DNA of 61,585 bases from Metabacillus rhizolycopersici (GCF_020075705.1 NZ_JAIQUM010000026.1:1-61585); one strand, 5' to 3'; positions 35,773-45,553 are shown, counted from the stretch's first letter. Made by a program: numbers and translations. The notes: a model not told the origin generated them from the sequence alone.

Positions 35773-36035
35773 TCGCCTAATCCTTGTTTTGTAATTGTTT
35801 CAGTAATCGCAGCAATTGCTTCGTTTTCATCTGAACCAGATGCAACAATTTTTATTTCAGCACCTTGTGCAATCCCAAGTGACATAACACCCATAATTGA
35901 TTTTAAGTTTACGCTTTTTCCGTTATACTCTAAGTTGATCTCACTGTTAAAACTAGATACTGTTTGAACCAAAAGTGTTGCTGGACGTGCATGAATTCCT
36001 GAAGCTTCTGTAATTGTAAATGTTTTTTCTACCAT
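35769..36035 (-). CDS. ptsH: phosphocarrier protein HPr
   Basis: 88 residues from MVEKTFTI (start at 36035; the frame runs further upstream but a ribosome site, GGAGATTG, is right here). His15 is in GIHARPAT and Ser46 in [12 protein letters not shown], so it can be phosphorylated both by enzyme I and by HPr kinase, and can act with CcpA in catabolite repression. Its location inside a mannitol operon is unusual for Bacillus, where ptsGHI is the common arrangement. Confidence 0.96.
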   Translation of the reverse strand: MVEKTFTITEASGIHARPATLLVQTVSSFNSEINLEYNGKSVNLKSIMGVMSLGIAQGAEIKIVASGSDENEAIAAITETITKQGLGE

Positions 36036-36084
36036 AATAATCAATCTCCTATACTCTTGTTGGATTTTTTTAGATTTATAATAA

Positions 36085-36127
36085 GATTCTTTTATCAAAA
36101 AAGAATGTCTTTCTTGATAAGAGAATC
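36085..36127 (-). terminator. hairpin between mtlD and ptsH
   Basis: GATTCTTTTATCAA (36085-36098) and TTGATAAGAGAATC (36114-36127) form a 14-bp stem with one G-U pair and a 15-base loop, followed by an AT-rich stretch. It may attenuate or protect the ptsHI part of the transcript. Confidence 0.55.
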
Positions 36128-36150
36128 ATCTAAACAAAATAAATTAAGTA

Positions 36151-37293
36151 CTACTTTTTGAATCCTTCGTAATGATGAAGGATTTCCTTCGTAACTTCAT
36201 CTGCTTCATCAAGCTGACATACTTCTTTTAGCACTGCTGCTACTCCACTTTCATTAATCATCGCTTGTAATTTCATTGCTTCCTCATCTTCTTTAAAATC
36301 GAAGAGTAATGCAGCGGCAATGGCCTTAGCTAGATTTGTAAAAGGAAGCCCCGCTTTTTTAGCTTCTGTAGCAGGACGAACAAGGCGATCATCTGGCCCA
36401 AGTTTACGAAGTGGTGAACGACCAACTCTTGTTACACCATCGTTTAAATATGAATTTTTAAAGCGCTCAATAATTTTCGTAATGTATTTCTGATGCTCTT
36501 CTTCATTCAACCCATATTGCTTGATTAAATAGGCGCCAGTTTCGCCAAGCGTGCGTTTTACTTGGTTGTAAATTTCTTGATCTGCTAATGTTTGGTCGAT
36601 TGTCGATTTGCCCTCAAGATAACCTAAGTAAGCAATCACAGCATGTCCAGTATTAACAGTAAAGAGCTTTCTTTCAATAAAAGGTGCAAGCTCAGGAACA
36701 ATTGTCATTCCTTCAATCGCTGGAATCGTTTCACTTGTTTCAACAACCCATTCATAATAAGGCTCAACAAGAACGTCTAGAGAGTCTTGGTTATCCTGAA
36801 TCGGCACAATGCGATCGACTGCGGAATTAAAGAAATACACTTTATTTTGCAATTTCGCTTTTGTTTCTTCATCAAGGGATTCAAGAATATATTTCTTTAA
36901 AATATCCGTTGAAGAAATCTGATTTTCACAAGCAATCACATAAAGCTTTTCATCACTCGACTTTAATCTTTCTACTAATCCCTTTGCAATTAGCGGAGCA
37001 ATTCGTGGAAGGATTGTAGGACCTATAGCTGTTGTAAGATAAGTTGCACCCTTGATCGCTTCGATAACTTCATTTTCCTGCTTCATATTGTTTAAGCCTG
37101 AAACATTTTCAATTGTTGTTGTCTCTTTCTCATCTGTTGCGAGTAGTACCTTATATTTTTTTTCAGTATTTAACTTATTGATAATGTTTTCTGCAATGTC
37201 TACAAATGTTACATGATAGCCAGATTCGGAAAAGAGCGCGCCAATAAATCCTCTACCTATATTCCCCGCTCCAAAATGAACCGTTTGTTTCAT
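36151..37293 (-). CDS. mtlD: mannitol-1-phosphate 5-dehydrogenase
   Basis: 380 residues. NAD-binding motif VHFGAGNIGRGFIG, and the polyol dehydrogenase C-terminal domain with KLFTVNTGHAVIAYLG and RVGRSPLRKLGPDDRLVRPA. Converts mannitol-1-phosphate to fructose-6-phosphate. Five base pairs after the mtlR stop codon in the mtl operon. Confidence 0.97.
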   Translation of the reverse strand: MKQTVHFGAGNIGRGFIGALFSESGYHVTFVDIAENIINKLNTEKKYKVLLATDEKETTTIENVSGLNNMKQENEVIEAIKGATYLTTAIGPTILPRIAPLIAKGLVERLKSSDEKLYVIACENQISSTDILKKYILESLDEETKAKLQNKVYFFNSAVDRIVPIQDNQDSLDVLVEPYYEWVVETSETIPAIEGMTIVPELAPFIERKLFTVNTGHAVIAYLGYLEGKSTIDQTLADQEIYNQVKRTLGETGAYLIKQYGLNEEEHQKYITKIIERFKNSYLNDGVTRVGRSPLRKLGPDDRLVRPATEAKKAGLPFTNLAKAIAAALLFDFKEDEEAMKLQAMINESGVAAVLKEVCQLDEADEVTKEILHHYEGFKK

Positions 37294-37298
37294 TCATA

Positions 37299-39383
37299 TC
37301 ATTCCTTTATTAGATTGTTTTGAAGGTAGTCGTAAAAGATATTTTCTAGCTTCTCTCTAATCAATTCCTCATTTGCTGATGAAAAAATCATGATAGCTTC
37401 ATTATTCTCAATTAGGCTTGTGCTTATTAAACTTAGTATTTCTTGCTCCCTTGAACTTAAGTCCACTGGTGCTAACATTAATAAAACATTCTTAATGGAC
37501 ATTTCATTTCCATCCATACCTTTTACTAAACACGATTCGTCTAAATGGGAAATTCGAAAAATCAATTCTTTAATTTTCTCATGACGACAATGAAAAAGGC
37601 CCATTCCTGTATTCGGAATACCAATCCCATTTTCCCCTTCTCGGTCCTTCAACTGATTTATCACTTGATCGACATCTGATAAAAGCCCATCCTGTTCAGC
37701 ATTTTTCAACATGTCAGTAATTATTTTTTCATAACCGTTTTTTTGATGCCTGTGATAGATACTAAAATGATCAAGAATAGCCTCCATGCATCGATGTACG
37801 TCTTTTACTTCTTTTAGTACATTGCGAAACGATGATTTACTTTTCGAGGCACGAGCACCTGTCTTTACTGATTTTGCTTGATATTTATTTTTGGTAAGCT
37901 TTTGTACGTTAGCCTTTAAAAAAGTTTGTATTGCTTCAATCTCTTCTTTTTTCAGTAATGGTGTTACCAGAAAATAATCTAATTCAAAAAATGGAAGTCT
38001 AACCGTTGATATAATGAGATCATATTGTTGCAAATCCGCATTAGGGATCTCTTTAATTGTTTTTGTATCTATAGATCCAATTTCGATAAATTCCTGTTTT
38101 ATTCTGCTTGCAAGAATTTTAGATGTCGCAATTCCCGTTGGGCAAACAACTAATGCTTTAAAGTTTAACTCCTCTTCTCGTAACACTAATGCCGAGCCAA
38201 AATGTAAAACAATAAAAGATATATCATCCTCAGGAAATTTTACATTTTTGAATTCCTTTTCTAAGCTGTTCGATACGGCCATAAATAAAACAGGATATTT
38301 TCTTTTTATGTCTTCTGTTAGTGGGTTATACAGCCCCATATTATGTCTCAGTCGAAAGATCGACGGAATCATATGAGCAAGCAGCCCTTGAAATAAAGAA
38401 AAATCATTTCTTAAATTGACATGAAGTTCGGTAGAAACAGCGTGAATTAAATTATTGATCATTTGCCCTAGCATGACACGATCGTATTCAATAGATTCCG
38501 CCGCTTGAAGCTTAGATCCTTTTAGAATAACCGCTAATAAGCAGATATCTTTCTTTGTAAATACTGTCAGAAATTTATTCTCTAGTTCTTTACATACTTG
38601 TTCAATGAGACTATATTCTTCCTTCAATTCACTTGAACATTCGAGCCCATCATCCAATAAAGGGTTCTTCTCTGTCCTTTGCATTGTAATACAGATATGT
38701 ACAATAAGCCTTACATAATCGCTATCCGCAAGCCTTGATTTTCCTTTATTTATTGTGGAACTAACAAGCTTGTCTATCTCTAGGAGATATTTTGGAGTTA
38801 AATAATGCAAAACTTTTTTTTTAAGGTAATTCCCTATTTCTACTAAAAATAAACTTTCAATGAGCTCTTCATTAAAAAGCTGTAAAAAATAGTCACCCAA
38901 CGCTATTCGTTTATTGGTTTCTATTCCATAAAGCTTTACGCCAACGCCTCTTTTTCTCGTAAGCCGTACATTATATCTGTCCAACCACTCTGTAAGTTCA
39001 TCCAAGTAAGTCGTTAAAGTTGTCATACTTACACCCAGTTGATTTGCTAGAGACTGAATCTTAAATGACTCCCCTTCTTCTAATAGCACAATAAGAAGCT
39101 GTAGTTTTCTTTCTTTCGGAGTTTGATCAGTTGGTTTTACATCCAATAATTTCTGGATCAACCGAAAGACGTGTTCATTTTTCCCATCAATGCTTAGGCC
39201 ATCATTGGTTGCACGCATAAGTTTGAGATGGAACTGCTTTAAGATTTTTTCAATTGCTTTTAAATCTCGATGAATCGTCCTAACACTTACATTTAAATAT
39301 GTCGCAATCGATGTTACAGTATGCTTCCCTGATGTTTTAATAATTAAATCAATGATTGCTTTTTCTCTTGAGGTAATAAACAT
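37299..39383 (-). CDS. mtlR: mannitol operon transcriptional activator MtlR
   Basis: 694 residues from MFITSREKAI (39383; the frame runs to a TTG at 39404). Domains: two N-terminal HTH motifs (GKHTVTSIATYLNVSVRTI and FKIQSLANQLGVSMTTL), two PRD domains (about 190-400, with conserved His), an EIIB-like domain with a Cys at ALVVCPTGIATSKIL, and an EIIA-like domain with NTGMGLFHCRHEKI. Phosphorylation by HPr and by the EIIA/B proteins sets its activity. Here it lies inside the operon between mtlA and mtlD. Confidence 0.93.
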   Translation of the reverse strand: MFITSREKAIIDLIIKTSGKHTVTSIATYLNVSVRTIHRDLKAIEKILKQFHLKLMRATNDGLSIDGKNEHVFRLIQKLLDVKPTDQTPKERKLQLLIVLLEEGESFKIQSLANQLGVSMTTLTTYLDELTEWLDRYNVRLTRKRGVGVKLYGIETNKRIALGDYFLQLFNEELIESLFLVEIGNYLKKKVLHYLTPKYLLEIDKLVSSTINKGKSRLADSDYVRLIVHICITMQRTEKNPLLDDGLECSSELKEEYSLIEQVCKELENKFLTVFTKKDICLLAVILKGSKLQAAESIEYDRVMLGQMINNLIHAVSTELHVNLRNDFSLFQGLLAHMIPSIFRLRHNMGLYNPLTEDIKRKYPVLFMAVSNSLEKEFKNVKFPEDDISFIVLHFGSALVLREEELNFKALVVCPTGIATSKILASRIKQEFIEIGSIDTKTIKEIPNADLQQYDLIISTVRLPFFELDYFLVTPLLKKEEIEAIQTFLKANVQKLTKNKYQAKSVKTGARASKSKSSFRNVLKEVKDVHRCMEAILDHFSIYHRHQKNGYEKIITDMLKNAEQDGLLSDVDQVINQLKDREGENGIGIPNTGMGLFHCRHEKIKELIFRISHLDESCLVKGMDGNEMSIKNVLLMLAPVDLSSREQEILSLISTSLIENNEAIMIFSSANEELIREKLENIFYDYLQNNLIKE

Positions 39384-39473
39384 GCTATCAACTCTTTTCC
39401 GCAATTAAAAACGAAAAGAAAATAGAGAATAGAAAGGGGTTAAAACACCCTTCTATTCATTCGATTAATTTAA

Positions 39474-41381
39474 TTAATTTTGCCCATTAATAATAGCAAT
39501 TAACTCCTGCGCTGTTTTCGCTTGAACCATTTTTTCGATATTTTCCATATCAGAACATGTGACCGCAATGCCAGATAAAATCTCAAGATGTGTACCATCT
39601 TTCCCAGCAATACCGAAGATTAAGCGAACAGTATTTCCATCAAAGTCTACTCCATTTGGTACTTGTAATACCGTAAAGCCCGATTTTAAAACTTCCTTTT
39701 TCGCAGCTTCAGTACCGTGTGGAATGGCAACATCATTTCCCATAAAGGTCGATGTCATATTATCGCGTTCAATCATTGCTTCAATATAGTTTTCACTTAC
39801 ATATCCACCATTCACTAGTGCTCGTCCAGCAAATCGAATCGCTTCTTCTTTATTCTTAAATTCTTGATTCAAGAAAACATATTCTTCAAGTAATAAGCCT
39901 TCATCACTCTTATTTTCTTCAACCACTGCAGCTTCTGCGTCTTCCACGACTTCATTAAGCGCTGCTTCTGTTTCGCCATTTTTTAACTTATCGATTAAAT
40001 GATCGTATTCAGGGCTTGATAAGAAGTTATCAACCGAAACATGATAAGCATTTGGAACTTTATTTTTCGCCCTAGGTGTTAATTCCTCTTGAGTAATGAC
40101 GATTTCAGCATCATTTGGAATATTACTAATTGCTGTATTTGTCACTGTAAGATGACCTAACCCAGCTTCTTTCACTTTTTTACGAAGAAGTGAGGCACCC
40201 ATTGCACTTGAACCCATTCCAGCATCACATGCAAAAACAATTTTGTTTACATGTTCTGGGATCGCTCCTTGGTTCGATAAGACTTGTGCTACCGAGCTTT
40301 TCTTCCCTTTCATTTCTTGCATCTTTCTAGATGCTTCTTCTATGCCTTCGTCCGATTGTTTGCCTGTTTTTAGAATGAAAGTGGAAACGACAAACGAAAC
40401 GACCGTTGCGACTAACACTCCAGCAAAGTTAGCAATATACGCACTCGGATGATGTGGCGTTACCGCTGCAATTGCGAGTATACTACCAGGTGAGGCAGGA
40501 GAGAATAATCCGCCACCTAAAAGCACTAATGTAAAGACTCCACTCATTCCACCTAAGATTACAGCAATAAATAATAATGGCTTCATTAAGATATAAGGGA
40601 AGTAAATTTCATGAATTCCCCCGAAGAAATGAATAATTGACGCTCCAGGTGCAGTTTGCTTTGCAGTACCTCTACCGAAAATCCAGTAGGCTAACAACAC
40701 ACCTAATCCAGGACCAGGGTTTGCTTCAAGAAGTAGTAACACCGATTGGCCTGTCTGTTTAATTTGTTCCGCTCCAATTGGTGTCAGTACACCATGGTTA
40801 ATTGCATTATTTAAAAATAGGATTTTTGCTGGTTCAATGAGAATACTTGTTAATGGAAGTAGTCCCGTTCCAACTAACCATTCAACACCTGTTACAAGCA
40901 ATCCTGTAAAAACAGTAACTGCTGGACCAACAGCTAGAAAAGATAAAATAGATAGCAATCCGCCTAAAATCCCGGCTGAGAAATTGTTAACAAGCATCTC
41001 AAAGCCTGCTTTTATTTTCCCTTCAACTAACTGGTCGAACTTTTTGATAACATAACCACCAACTGGTCCCATGATCATGGCTCCTAGGAACATTGGAATG
41101 TCTGATCCAACAATGACACCCATTGTGGCAATCGCACCTACAACACCACCTCGATGGTCATGGACAATCTTCCCTCCTGTAAATGCAATTAACAATGGAA
41201 GTAAGTATGTAACCATCGGATCTACCATCATGGCAAGGCTTTCATTTGGAATAAAGCCTTTAGGAATAAATAAAGCTGTAATTAATCCCCACGCGATAAA
41301 AGCTCCGATGTTCGGCATAACCATTGAACTTAGAAAATTACCGAACTTTTGAACGGCTACCTTTATATTAGATTGAGCCAT
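39474..41381 (-). CDS. mtlA: mannitol-specific PTS enzyme IICBA
   Basis: 635 residues. The IIC domain (about 1-340) holds the membrane helices and GGIHEIYFPYIL; the IIB domain has the phosphocysteine in FACDAGMGSSAMG; the IIA domain (about 490-635) has the phosphohistidine in AIPHGTEAAK. One chain carries all three functions, as in E. coli MtlA; in B. subtilis IIA is a separate MtlF protein. Transports mannitol with phosphorylation. First gene of the operon; its promoter and MtlR site lie upstream. Confidence 0.95.
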   Translation of the reverse strand: MAQSNIKVAVQKFGNFLSSMVMPNIGAFIAWGLITALFIPKGFIPNESLAMMVDPMVTYLLPLLIAFTGGKIVHDHRGGVVGAIATMGVIVGSDIPMFLGAMIMGPVGGYVIKKFDQLVEGKIKAGFEMLVNNFSAGILGGLLSILSFLAVGPAVTVFTGLLVTGVEWLVGTGLLPLTSILIEPAKILFLNNAINHGVLTPIGAEQIKQTGQSVLLLLEANPGPGLGVLLAYWIFGRGTAKQTAPGASIIHFFGGIHEIYFPYILMKPLLFIAVILGGMSGVFTLVLLGGGLFSPASPGSILAIAAVTPHHPSAYIANFAGVLVATVVSFVVSTFILKTGKQSDEGIEEASRKMQEMKGKKSSVAQVLSNQGAIPEHVNKIVFACDAGMGSSAMGASLLRKKVKEAGLGHLTVTNTAISNIPNDAEIVITQEELTPRAKNKVPNAYHVSVDNFLSSPEYDHLIDKLKNGETEAALNEVVEDAEAAVVEENKSDEGLLLEEYVFLNQEFKNKEEAIRFAGRALVNGGYVSENYIEAMIERDNMTSTFMGNDVAIPHGTEAAKKEVLKSGFTVLQVPNGVDFDGNTVRLIFGIAGKDGTHLEILSGIAVTCSDMENIEKMVQAKTAQELIAIINGQN

Positions 41382-41421
41382 TAGCTCTCATCCCTTCTAG
41401 ACAAATATTTATTACTTATAT

Positions 41422-41450
41422 ATGTTAGGACACAAAATGATCATATTCAA
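41422..41450 (-). promoter_or_regulatory. mtlA promoter
   Basis: On the minus strand TTGAAT (41445-41450) and TAACAT (41422-41427) are separated by 17 bases; the -35 is weak, as expected for an activator-dependent promoter. Confidence 0.6.
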
Positions 41451-41467
41451 CAAAGAAGAAACCTAAC

Positions 41468-41491
41468 TTTGTCACACATCAATATGACAAA
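41468..41491. promoter_or_regulatory. MtlR operator
   Basis: TTTGTCA and TGACAAA form an inverted repeat separated by ten bases, 18 bp upstream of the mtlA -35 box, the position expected for activation. The half-site resembles the TTGTCA-type MtlR sites known in Bacillus. Confidence 0.7.
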
Positions 41492-41607
41492 CCTATTGTT
41501 TCTCTAACTTTTTGGAAATATGTAGACTTTATGTATTTTTATAGTACAAACTTGAATGAATTAAGTGTGAAAGACATTGTGAAGATTAATATTAGCCCTT
41601 CTTACAT

Positions 41608-41642
41608 AAAAATCCCCTCATATTCAAATGAGAGGATTTTTA
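41608..41642 (-). terminator. terminator of the pseudouridine/nucleoside operon
   Basis: AAAAATCC-CCTCAT and ATGAGAGGATTTTT form a stem with a short AT loop, 25 bp after the ribokinase stop codon. Confidence 0.85.
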
Positions 41643-41667
41643 ATAAAATCTTATTTAAAAATATTTG

Positions 41668-42549
41668 TCATATTTCTAAGTTCAACCTATGTAAAACTTT
41701 TTCTAATGAAGGCATACCACTTTGAGCACCTTTTTTCTCAACTGATATAGAAGCGCTTGCATTTGCAAACCTTACTGCTTCCTCAATATTTTTTCCTTCG
41801 GTTAATGCAACGGCAAGACTCCCATTAAAAGTATCCCCAGCACCTGTTGTATCAACAGGGTTCGTATCAAATCCTTCAATGAAAATATGCTCTTTACCGT
41901 CATAAAAGCGTGCACCTTTATCACCTAGAGTTACAATTAATTTATTTGGATAACGTTCTAATGATTGTTCAATATTTTCACCAAAGATACGAATACATTC
42001 AGTTTCATTTGGTGTAATATACGTTGCTAAATCAATAAATTCATGTTTAAAATTTTCAACTGGCGCAGGGTTCAATACAACAGGAATGTTATGATCCTTA
42101 CATATTTTCAATGCTGTATGAACCGTATTTGATGGTATTTCTAACTGTATGACTACCATTTCGCTTTTTATCATTTCATTTTTTACAAGCTCTATTTCTT
42201 TGGATGTTAATAGATTATTCGCACCAGGAACGACAATAATTCGATTGTCTGCATCAGAAACAATGATTGAAGCGATACCCGTAGTTTCATCGGGAAATAA
42301 AAACACATGATCTGTTTTTATATTTTCTTGTTTTAATGAGGTCAATGCGATCTTGCCATATTCATCAGTTCCGCAAGCTCCAATCATTTGAGCTTCCTTC
42401 CCTAATCTCGCAATAGACACTACTTGGTTTGCACCTTTTCCACCGAAAAAAGTTGAAAAAGAGTTTCCTAACGTAGTTTCTCCTTTTTTTGGTACGTGAT
42501 TTGTTTCAACTACTAGATCTACATTAATGCTTCCAATTACGGTAATCAC
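41668..42549 (-). CDS. rbsK: ribokinase
   Basis: 293 residues from a GTG at 42549, chosen because AGAGGTG precedes it (the frame extends to 42576). PfkB motifs: ITVIGSINVDLVV, FFGGKGANQVVSIARLG, and the catalytic Asp in DTTGAGDTFNG. Phosphorylates ribose, which the nucleoside hydrolase two genes upstream would release. Last gene of the operon that begins with psuK; a repeat copy separates it from rdgB. Confidence 0.92.
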   Translation of the reverse strand: MITVIGSINVDLVVETNHVPKKGETTLGNSFSTFFGGKGANQVVSIARLGKEAQMIGACGTDEYGKIALTSLKQENIKTDHVFLFPDETTGIASIIVSDADNRIIVVPGANNLLTSKEIELVKNEMIKSEMVVIQLEIPSNTVHTALKICKDHNIPVVLNPAPVENFKHEFIDLATYITPNETECIRIFGENIEQSLERYPNKLIVTLGDKGARFYDGKEHIFIEGFDTNPVDTTGAGDTFNGSLAVALTEGKNIEEAVRFANASASISVEKKGAQSGMPSLEKVLHRLNLEI

Positions 42550-42585
42550 ATTATCACCTCTATTAAACGTTTCCATAACTATAGA

Positions 42586-42671
42586 ATAAAGAAGTGGGGG
42601 TTTCTTTCATCCCCACTGACTGCTCGTTCTCCCTTATCGGATCTTTACTGTCCGTTAAGATTTTGAGAAAT
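42586..42671. repeat. internally deleted double-hairpin repeat copy within the salvage operon
   Basis: 86 bp between rbsK and rdgB. It keeps the ATAAA border, AAGTGGGGG/CCCCCACTGAC from hairpin 1, TTATCGGATCTTTACTG and CCGTTAAGA, but the second stem is deleted. Confidence 0.65.
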
Positions 42672-42676
42672 ATTGA

Positions 42677-43270
42677 TTAGAATAAATCGTTTAATTTACT
42701 TTCTAATTGTTTAATAGCATTTCCGCGATGGCTTATTTTTGATTTTTCACTTTTACTTAAATGAGCCATTGTTTGATCGATTTCTGGTAAAAAGAATATT
42801 GGATCATATCCGAAACCATTCGTACCAGATGCTTCAAAAGCAATTTCCCCTTCGCATGTCCCCTTAAAAAACAACGTTTCATGGTGTGGTCTTGAAATCG
42901 CTAATACACATACGAAGCGACAAGTTCTTTGCTCTTTGGGAGTATTTTTTAGTTCATCTAATACTTTTTGAATATTATCAGCATCTGATTTGTGAGTACC
43001 AGCATATCTTGCTGAATATACACCTGGTGCTCCGTTCAATTGATCAATCATCAAACCACTATCATCAGCTAAAACAGGTTCATTTACTATCTCGGACAAC
43101 GTTTCTGCTTTGATTCGTGCATTTTCTTCAAATGTACGACCATTTTCTTCGATTTCAATAGGATCATCTAAATCATTTAACGTTTTTATACTATAACCTA
43201 ACTTCGAAAACATCTCTTGAAATTCTGAAGCTTTACCGGCGTTGTTCGTTGCTATCCAAATATTTTTCAT
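42677..43270 (-). CDS. XTP/dITP pyrophosphatase (HAM1/RdgB)
   Basis: 197 residues. NTP-binding start IATNNAGKASEF, LADDSGLMID, GVYSARYAG, GYDPIFFLPE and SHRGNAIKQL are the full set of family motifs. It hydrolyses non-canonical purine nucleotides to monophosphates. Bacillus normally has one copy in the racE/rph region; a copy embedded in a nucleoside-salvage operon suggests it cleans up modified nucleotides made during salvage (inference). Confidence 0.93.
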   Translation of the reverse strand: MKNIWIATNNAGKASEFQEMFSKLGYSIKTLNDLDDPIEIEENGRTFEENARIKAETLSEIVNEPVLADDSGLMIDQLNGAPGVYSARYAGTHKSDADNIQKVLDELKNTPKEQRTCRFVCVLAISRPHHETLFFKGTCEGEIAFEASGTNGFGYDPIFFLPEIDQTMAHLSKSEKSKISHRGNAIKQLESKLNDLF

Positions 43271-43297
43271 TTCCCTTACTTCCTTCAGTCGTAGATT

Positions 43298-44227
43298 CTA
43301 GTATTTTTTTAAGGCTTCAATCATTAACTTCCAGAAACCTTCTATATCAAGCTCTAATCCAAACTTAGCATTAATTTCTCTACCAGTGACACCATGTAAA
43401 TCTATTAATGTAGTTCCTGCTGTAAATTCTCCTTTTGTTTCCACTGTAATATTTACATCTTTCATTTTAAACAATTCTGGTGCAACACAATATGCGACAG
43501 TTAATACATCATGTACTGGTGCCCCATCAAAATCGAACATCTCTTTATATGTTGATGCAAAAAATACTAATAATTCACCAACGATTTTAGCGACTTTGTT
43601 ATCAATTTTATTCACTTCTTCGATCACTTCTTTTGTCGCTAAAGCTTGATGCGTTATATCTAGACCCATAACTACTACTGGAATTCCACTATCAAATACT
43701 TTCTTTGCAGCTTCTGGATCAGCCCAAATATTAAATTCAGCCGTTGGTGTCCAGTTACCAAATGTGCCTCCCCCCATAAGTACAATCTCTTCAATATTGT
43801 CCTTAATTTCTGGCGCTTTTGATAAAGCTAAAGCAACATTCGTTAATGGTCCTGTTGGAAGAATTGTAACTGGATCTTTTGACTCTTTTACTAGTCTAAT
43901 GATTGTATCAGCACCATGCTCCTCACTCCAACTACGAGATGGTTCTGGTAACTCAGGACCATCTAAACCTGAATCTCCATGAATACCAGGTGCAGTTTCA
44001 CGTAATCGAATCAATGGGTCACTGGCCCCTTTTGAAACAACAACATCTGTTAATGAAACTAAATCACAAATTTTTAACGCATTCATCGTTGTTTTTTCGA
44101 TTTCTGCATTTCCTGAAACCGTTGTTATTCCTAAAATATCTAATTCTGGTTGTGCAGCTGCTAAAACAATCGCAATTGCATCATCATGTCCTGGATCACA
44201 ATCTATAATAATTTTTCTTTTACTCAT
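43298..44227 (-). CDS. inosine/uridine-preferring nucleoside hydrolase
   Basis: 309 residues. The calcium site is IDCDPGHDDAIAIV, with later motifs ILPTGPLTNVALAL, VLMGGGTFGNWTPTAEFNIWADPEAA and DGAPVHDVLTVAY. Splits ribonucleosides into base and ribose. The base specificity (pyrimidine or purine) is not certain. It is 23 bp downstream of nupC and 28 bp upstream of rdgB. Confidence 0.93.
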   Translation of the reverse strand: MSKRKIIIDCDPGHDDAIAIVLAAAQPELDILGITTVSGNAEIEKTTMNALKICDLVSLTDVVVSKGASDPLIRLRETAPGIHGDSGLDGPELPEPSRSWSEEHGADTIIRLVKESKDPVTILPTGPLTNVALALSKAPEIKDNIEEIVLMGGGTFGNWTPTAEFNIWADPEAAKKVFDSGIPVVVMGLDITHQALATKEVIEEVNKIDNKVAKIVGELLVFFASTYKEMFDFDGAPVHDVLTVAYCVAPELFKMKDVNITVETKGEFTAGTTLIDLHGVTGREINAKFGLELDIEGFWKLMIEALKKY

Positions 44228-44249
44228 TCTAGTTCACCTCTATAATTTT

Positions 44250-45437
44250 TTAGATTACAAGCCCCATAATTGTGCCTGAAATGACAGATGCTAATGTAGC
44301 ACCTAACAATAATTTTAAAGAAAACTTTGCAACATGATTCCCTTGTTTTTCACTGATTGATTTGATTGAACCTGCAACAATACCCACTGTTCCAAAGTTT
44401 GCAAAACTAACTAAGTAAACGGATACAATTGCAATCGTTTTATCGGAAAGATGGCTTGAAATGTCACCAAAATTCAACATTGCAACAAATTCATTCGTAA
44501 TAAGTTTTGTAGCCATAATTCCACCTGCTTGTACAGCTTCTGCCCATGGAATACCCATTAAGAAAGCGATTGGTGCAAAAAGATAACCAATAACCGTTTG
44601 GAATGAAACGTGAAATACGCCTAGAAAAATCACATTAATCAATTCCATCAAGGAAATAAACCCTAAAAGCATAGCGGCAACAATAATAACAATTTTAAAT
44701 CCATCCATTACACTTTCTCCAACCATTTGGAAGAATGGAAGTCTTTCTTTTTCTTCAATTTGAATTAAATCTTCATCATCGTCTAAATCATATGGGTTTA
44801 TAATATTAGCAATGATAAGTGCACTAAAAATATTCAATACAACAGCTGTTACAACATACTTTGGCTCTAACATTGTCATATAAGACCCAACCATCGCCAT
44901 ACTTATTGCACTCATTGCTGAAGTACAAATTGTGTAAAGTCTTTTTGGAGATAGAAGTGGAATTTGTTTCATAATTGTTAAAAACACTTCTGGTTGTCCA
45001 AGTGCTGCTGTAGATATAGCAAAATAGCTTTCTAGTTTTCCCATTCCAGTTATTTTACTTAAAATTAAACCTAAATATTTGATTATAAATGGTAATACTT
45101 TTATATAGTTAAGTATTCCTATTAAAACTGATATAAAAACAAGCGGTAATAACACTGCAAGGAAGAATGAAAATCCACCTTCATTCAACATACCACCAAA
45201 TACAAATTCAATTCCTGAATTCGCAATCTTCATTAATTTTTCAAAAAACACGCCCACATTAGTAATAGCAATTAAACCTATACTAGTATTCATCATGAAG
45301 TAAACTGAAAAGATTTGCACAGCCAACATGATGAGAATACGCTTATATTTTATTTGTTTTCTATTATTACTAACTAAAAAGGCAATACCAAAAACAAACA
45401 AAAGTCCTGTTAGTAAGAAAATTAAATTCATGTGCAT
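44250..45437 (-). CDS. nupC: concentrative nucleoside transporter NupC/CNT family
   Basis: 395 residues with about ten membrane segments. The N-domain is VFGGMLNEGGFSFFLAVLLP; the C-terminal half has GIPWAEAVQAGGIMATKL and TNEFVAML, and SFANFGTVGIVAGSIKS near the end, all typical of CNT proteins. Uses a proton or sodium gradient to import nucleosides; pseudouridine is a plausible substrate given psuKG upstream. A cre-like site lies 15 bp before the start. Confidence 0.9.
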   Translation of the reverse strand: MHMNLIFLLTGLLFVFGIAFLVSNNRKQIKYKRILIMLAVQIFSVYFMMNTSIGLIAITNVGVFFEKLMKIANSGIEFVFGGMLNEGGFSFFLAVLLPLVFISVLIGILNYIKVLPFIIKYLGLILSKITGMGKLESYFAISTAALGQPEVFLTIMKQIPLLSPKRLYTICTSAMSAISMAMVGSYMTMLEPKYVVTAVVLNIFSALIIANIINPYDLDDDEDLIQIEEKERLPFFQMVGESVMDGFKIVIIVAAMLLGFISLMELINVIFLGVFHVSFQTVIGYLFAPIAFLMGIPWAEAVQAGGIMATKLITNEFVAMLNFGDISSHLSDKTIAIVSVYLVSFANFGTVGIVAGSIKSISEKQGNHVAKFSLKLLLGATLASVISGTIMGLVI

Positions 45438-45451
45438 ATTCTCCCTTTTAT

Positions 45452-45465
45452 TGGTAACGTTTTCA
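45452..45465 (-). promoter_or_regulatory. cre-like site before nupC
   Basis: On the minus strand TGAAAACGTTACCA, one mismatch from the CcpA consensus TGWAANCGNTNWCA. It suggests that nupC and the downstream genes are subject to catabolite repression. Confidence 0.6.
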
Positions 45466-45480
45466 TTTTTTTATAAAAAA

Positions 45481-45553
45481 CAACTTCTATAAAGTATGAC
45501 TATTATCAATTTTATAAAAAAAGATTTCAAGAAATTTAACTTTATAGAAGTTG
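45481..45553 (-). repeat. 15-bp inverted repeat between psuG and nupC
   Basis: CAACTTCTATAAAGT (45481-45495) and ACTTTATAGAAGTTG (45539-45553) are perfect inverted repeats 43 bp apart. They may form an intra-operon hairpin or serve as paired protein sites around a nupC promoter. Confidence 0.6.
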
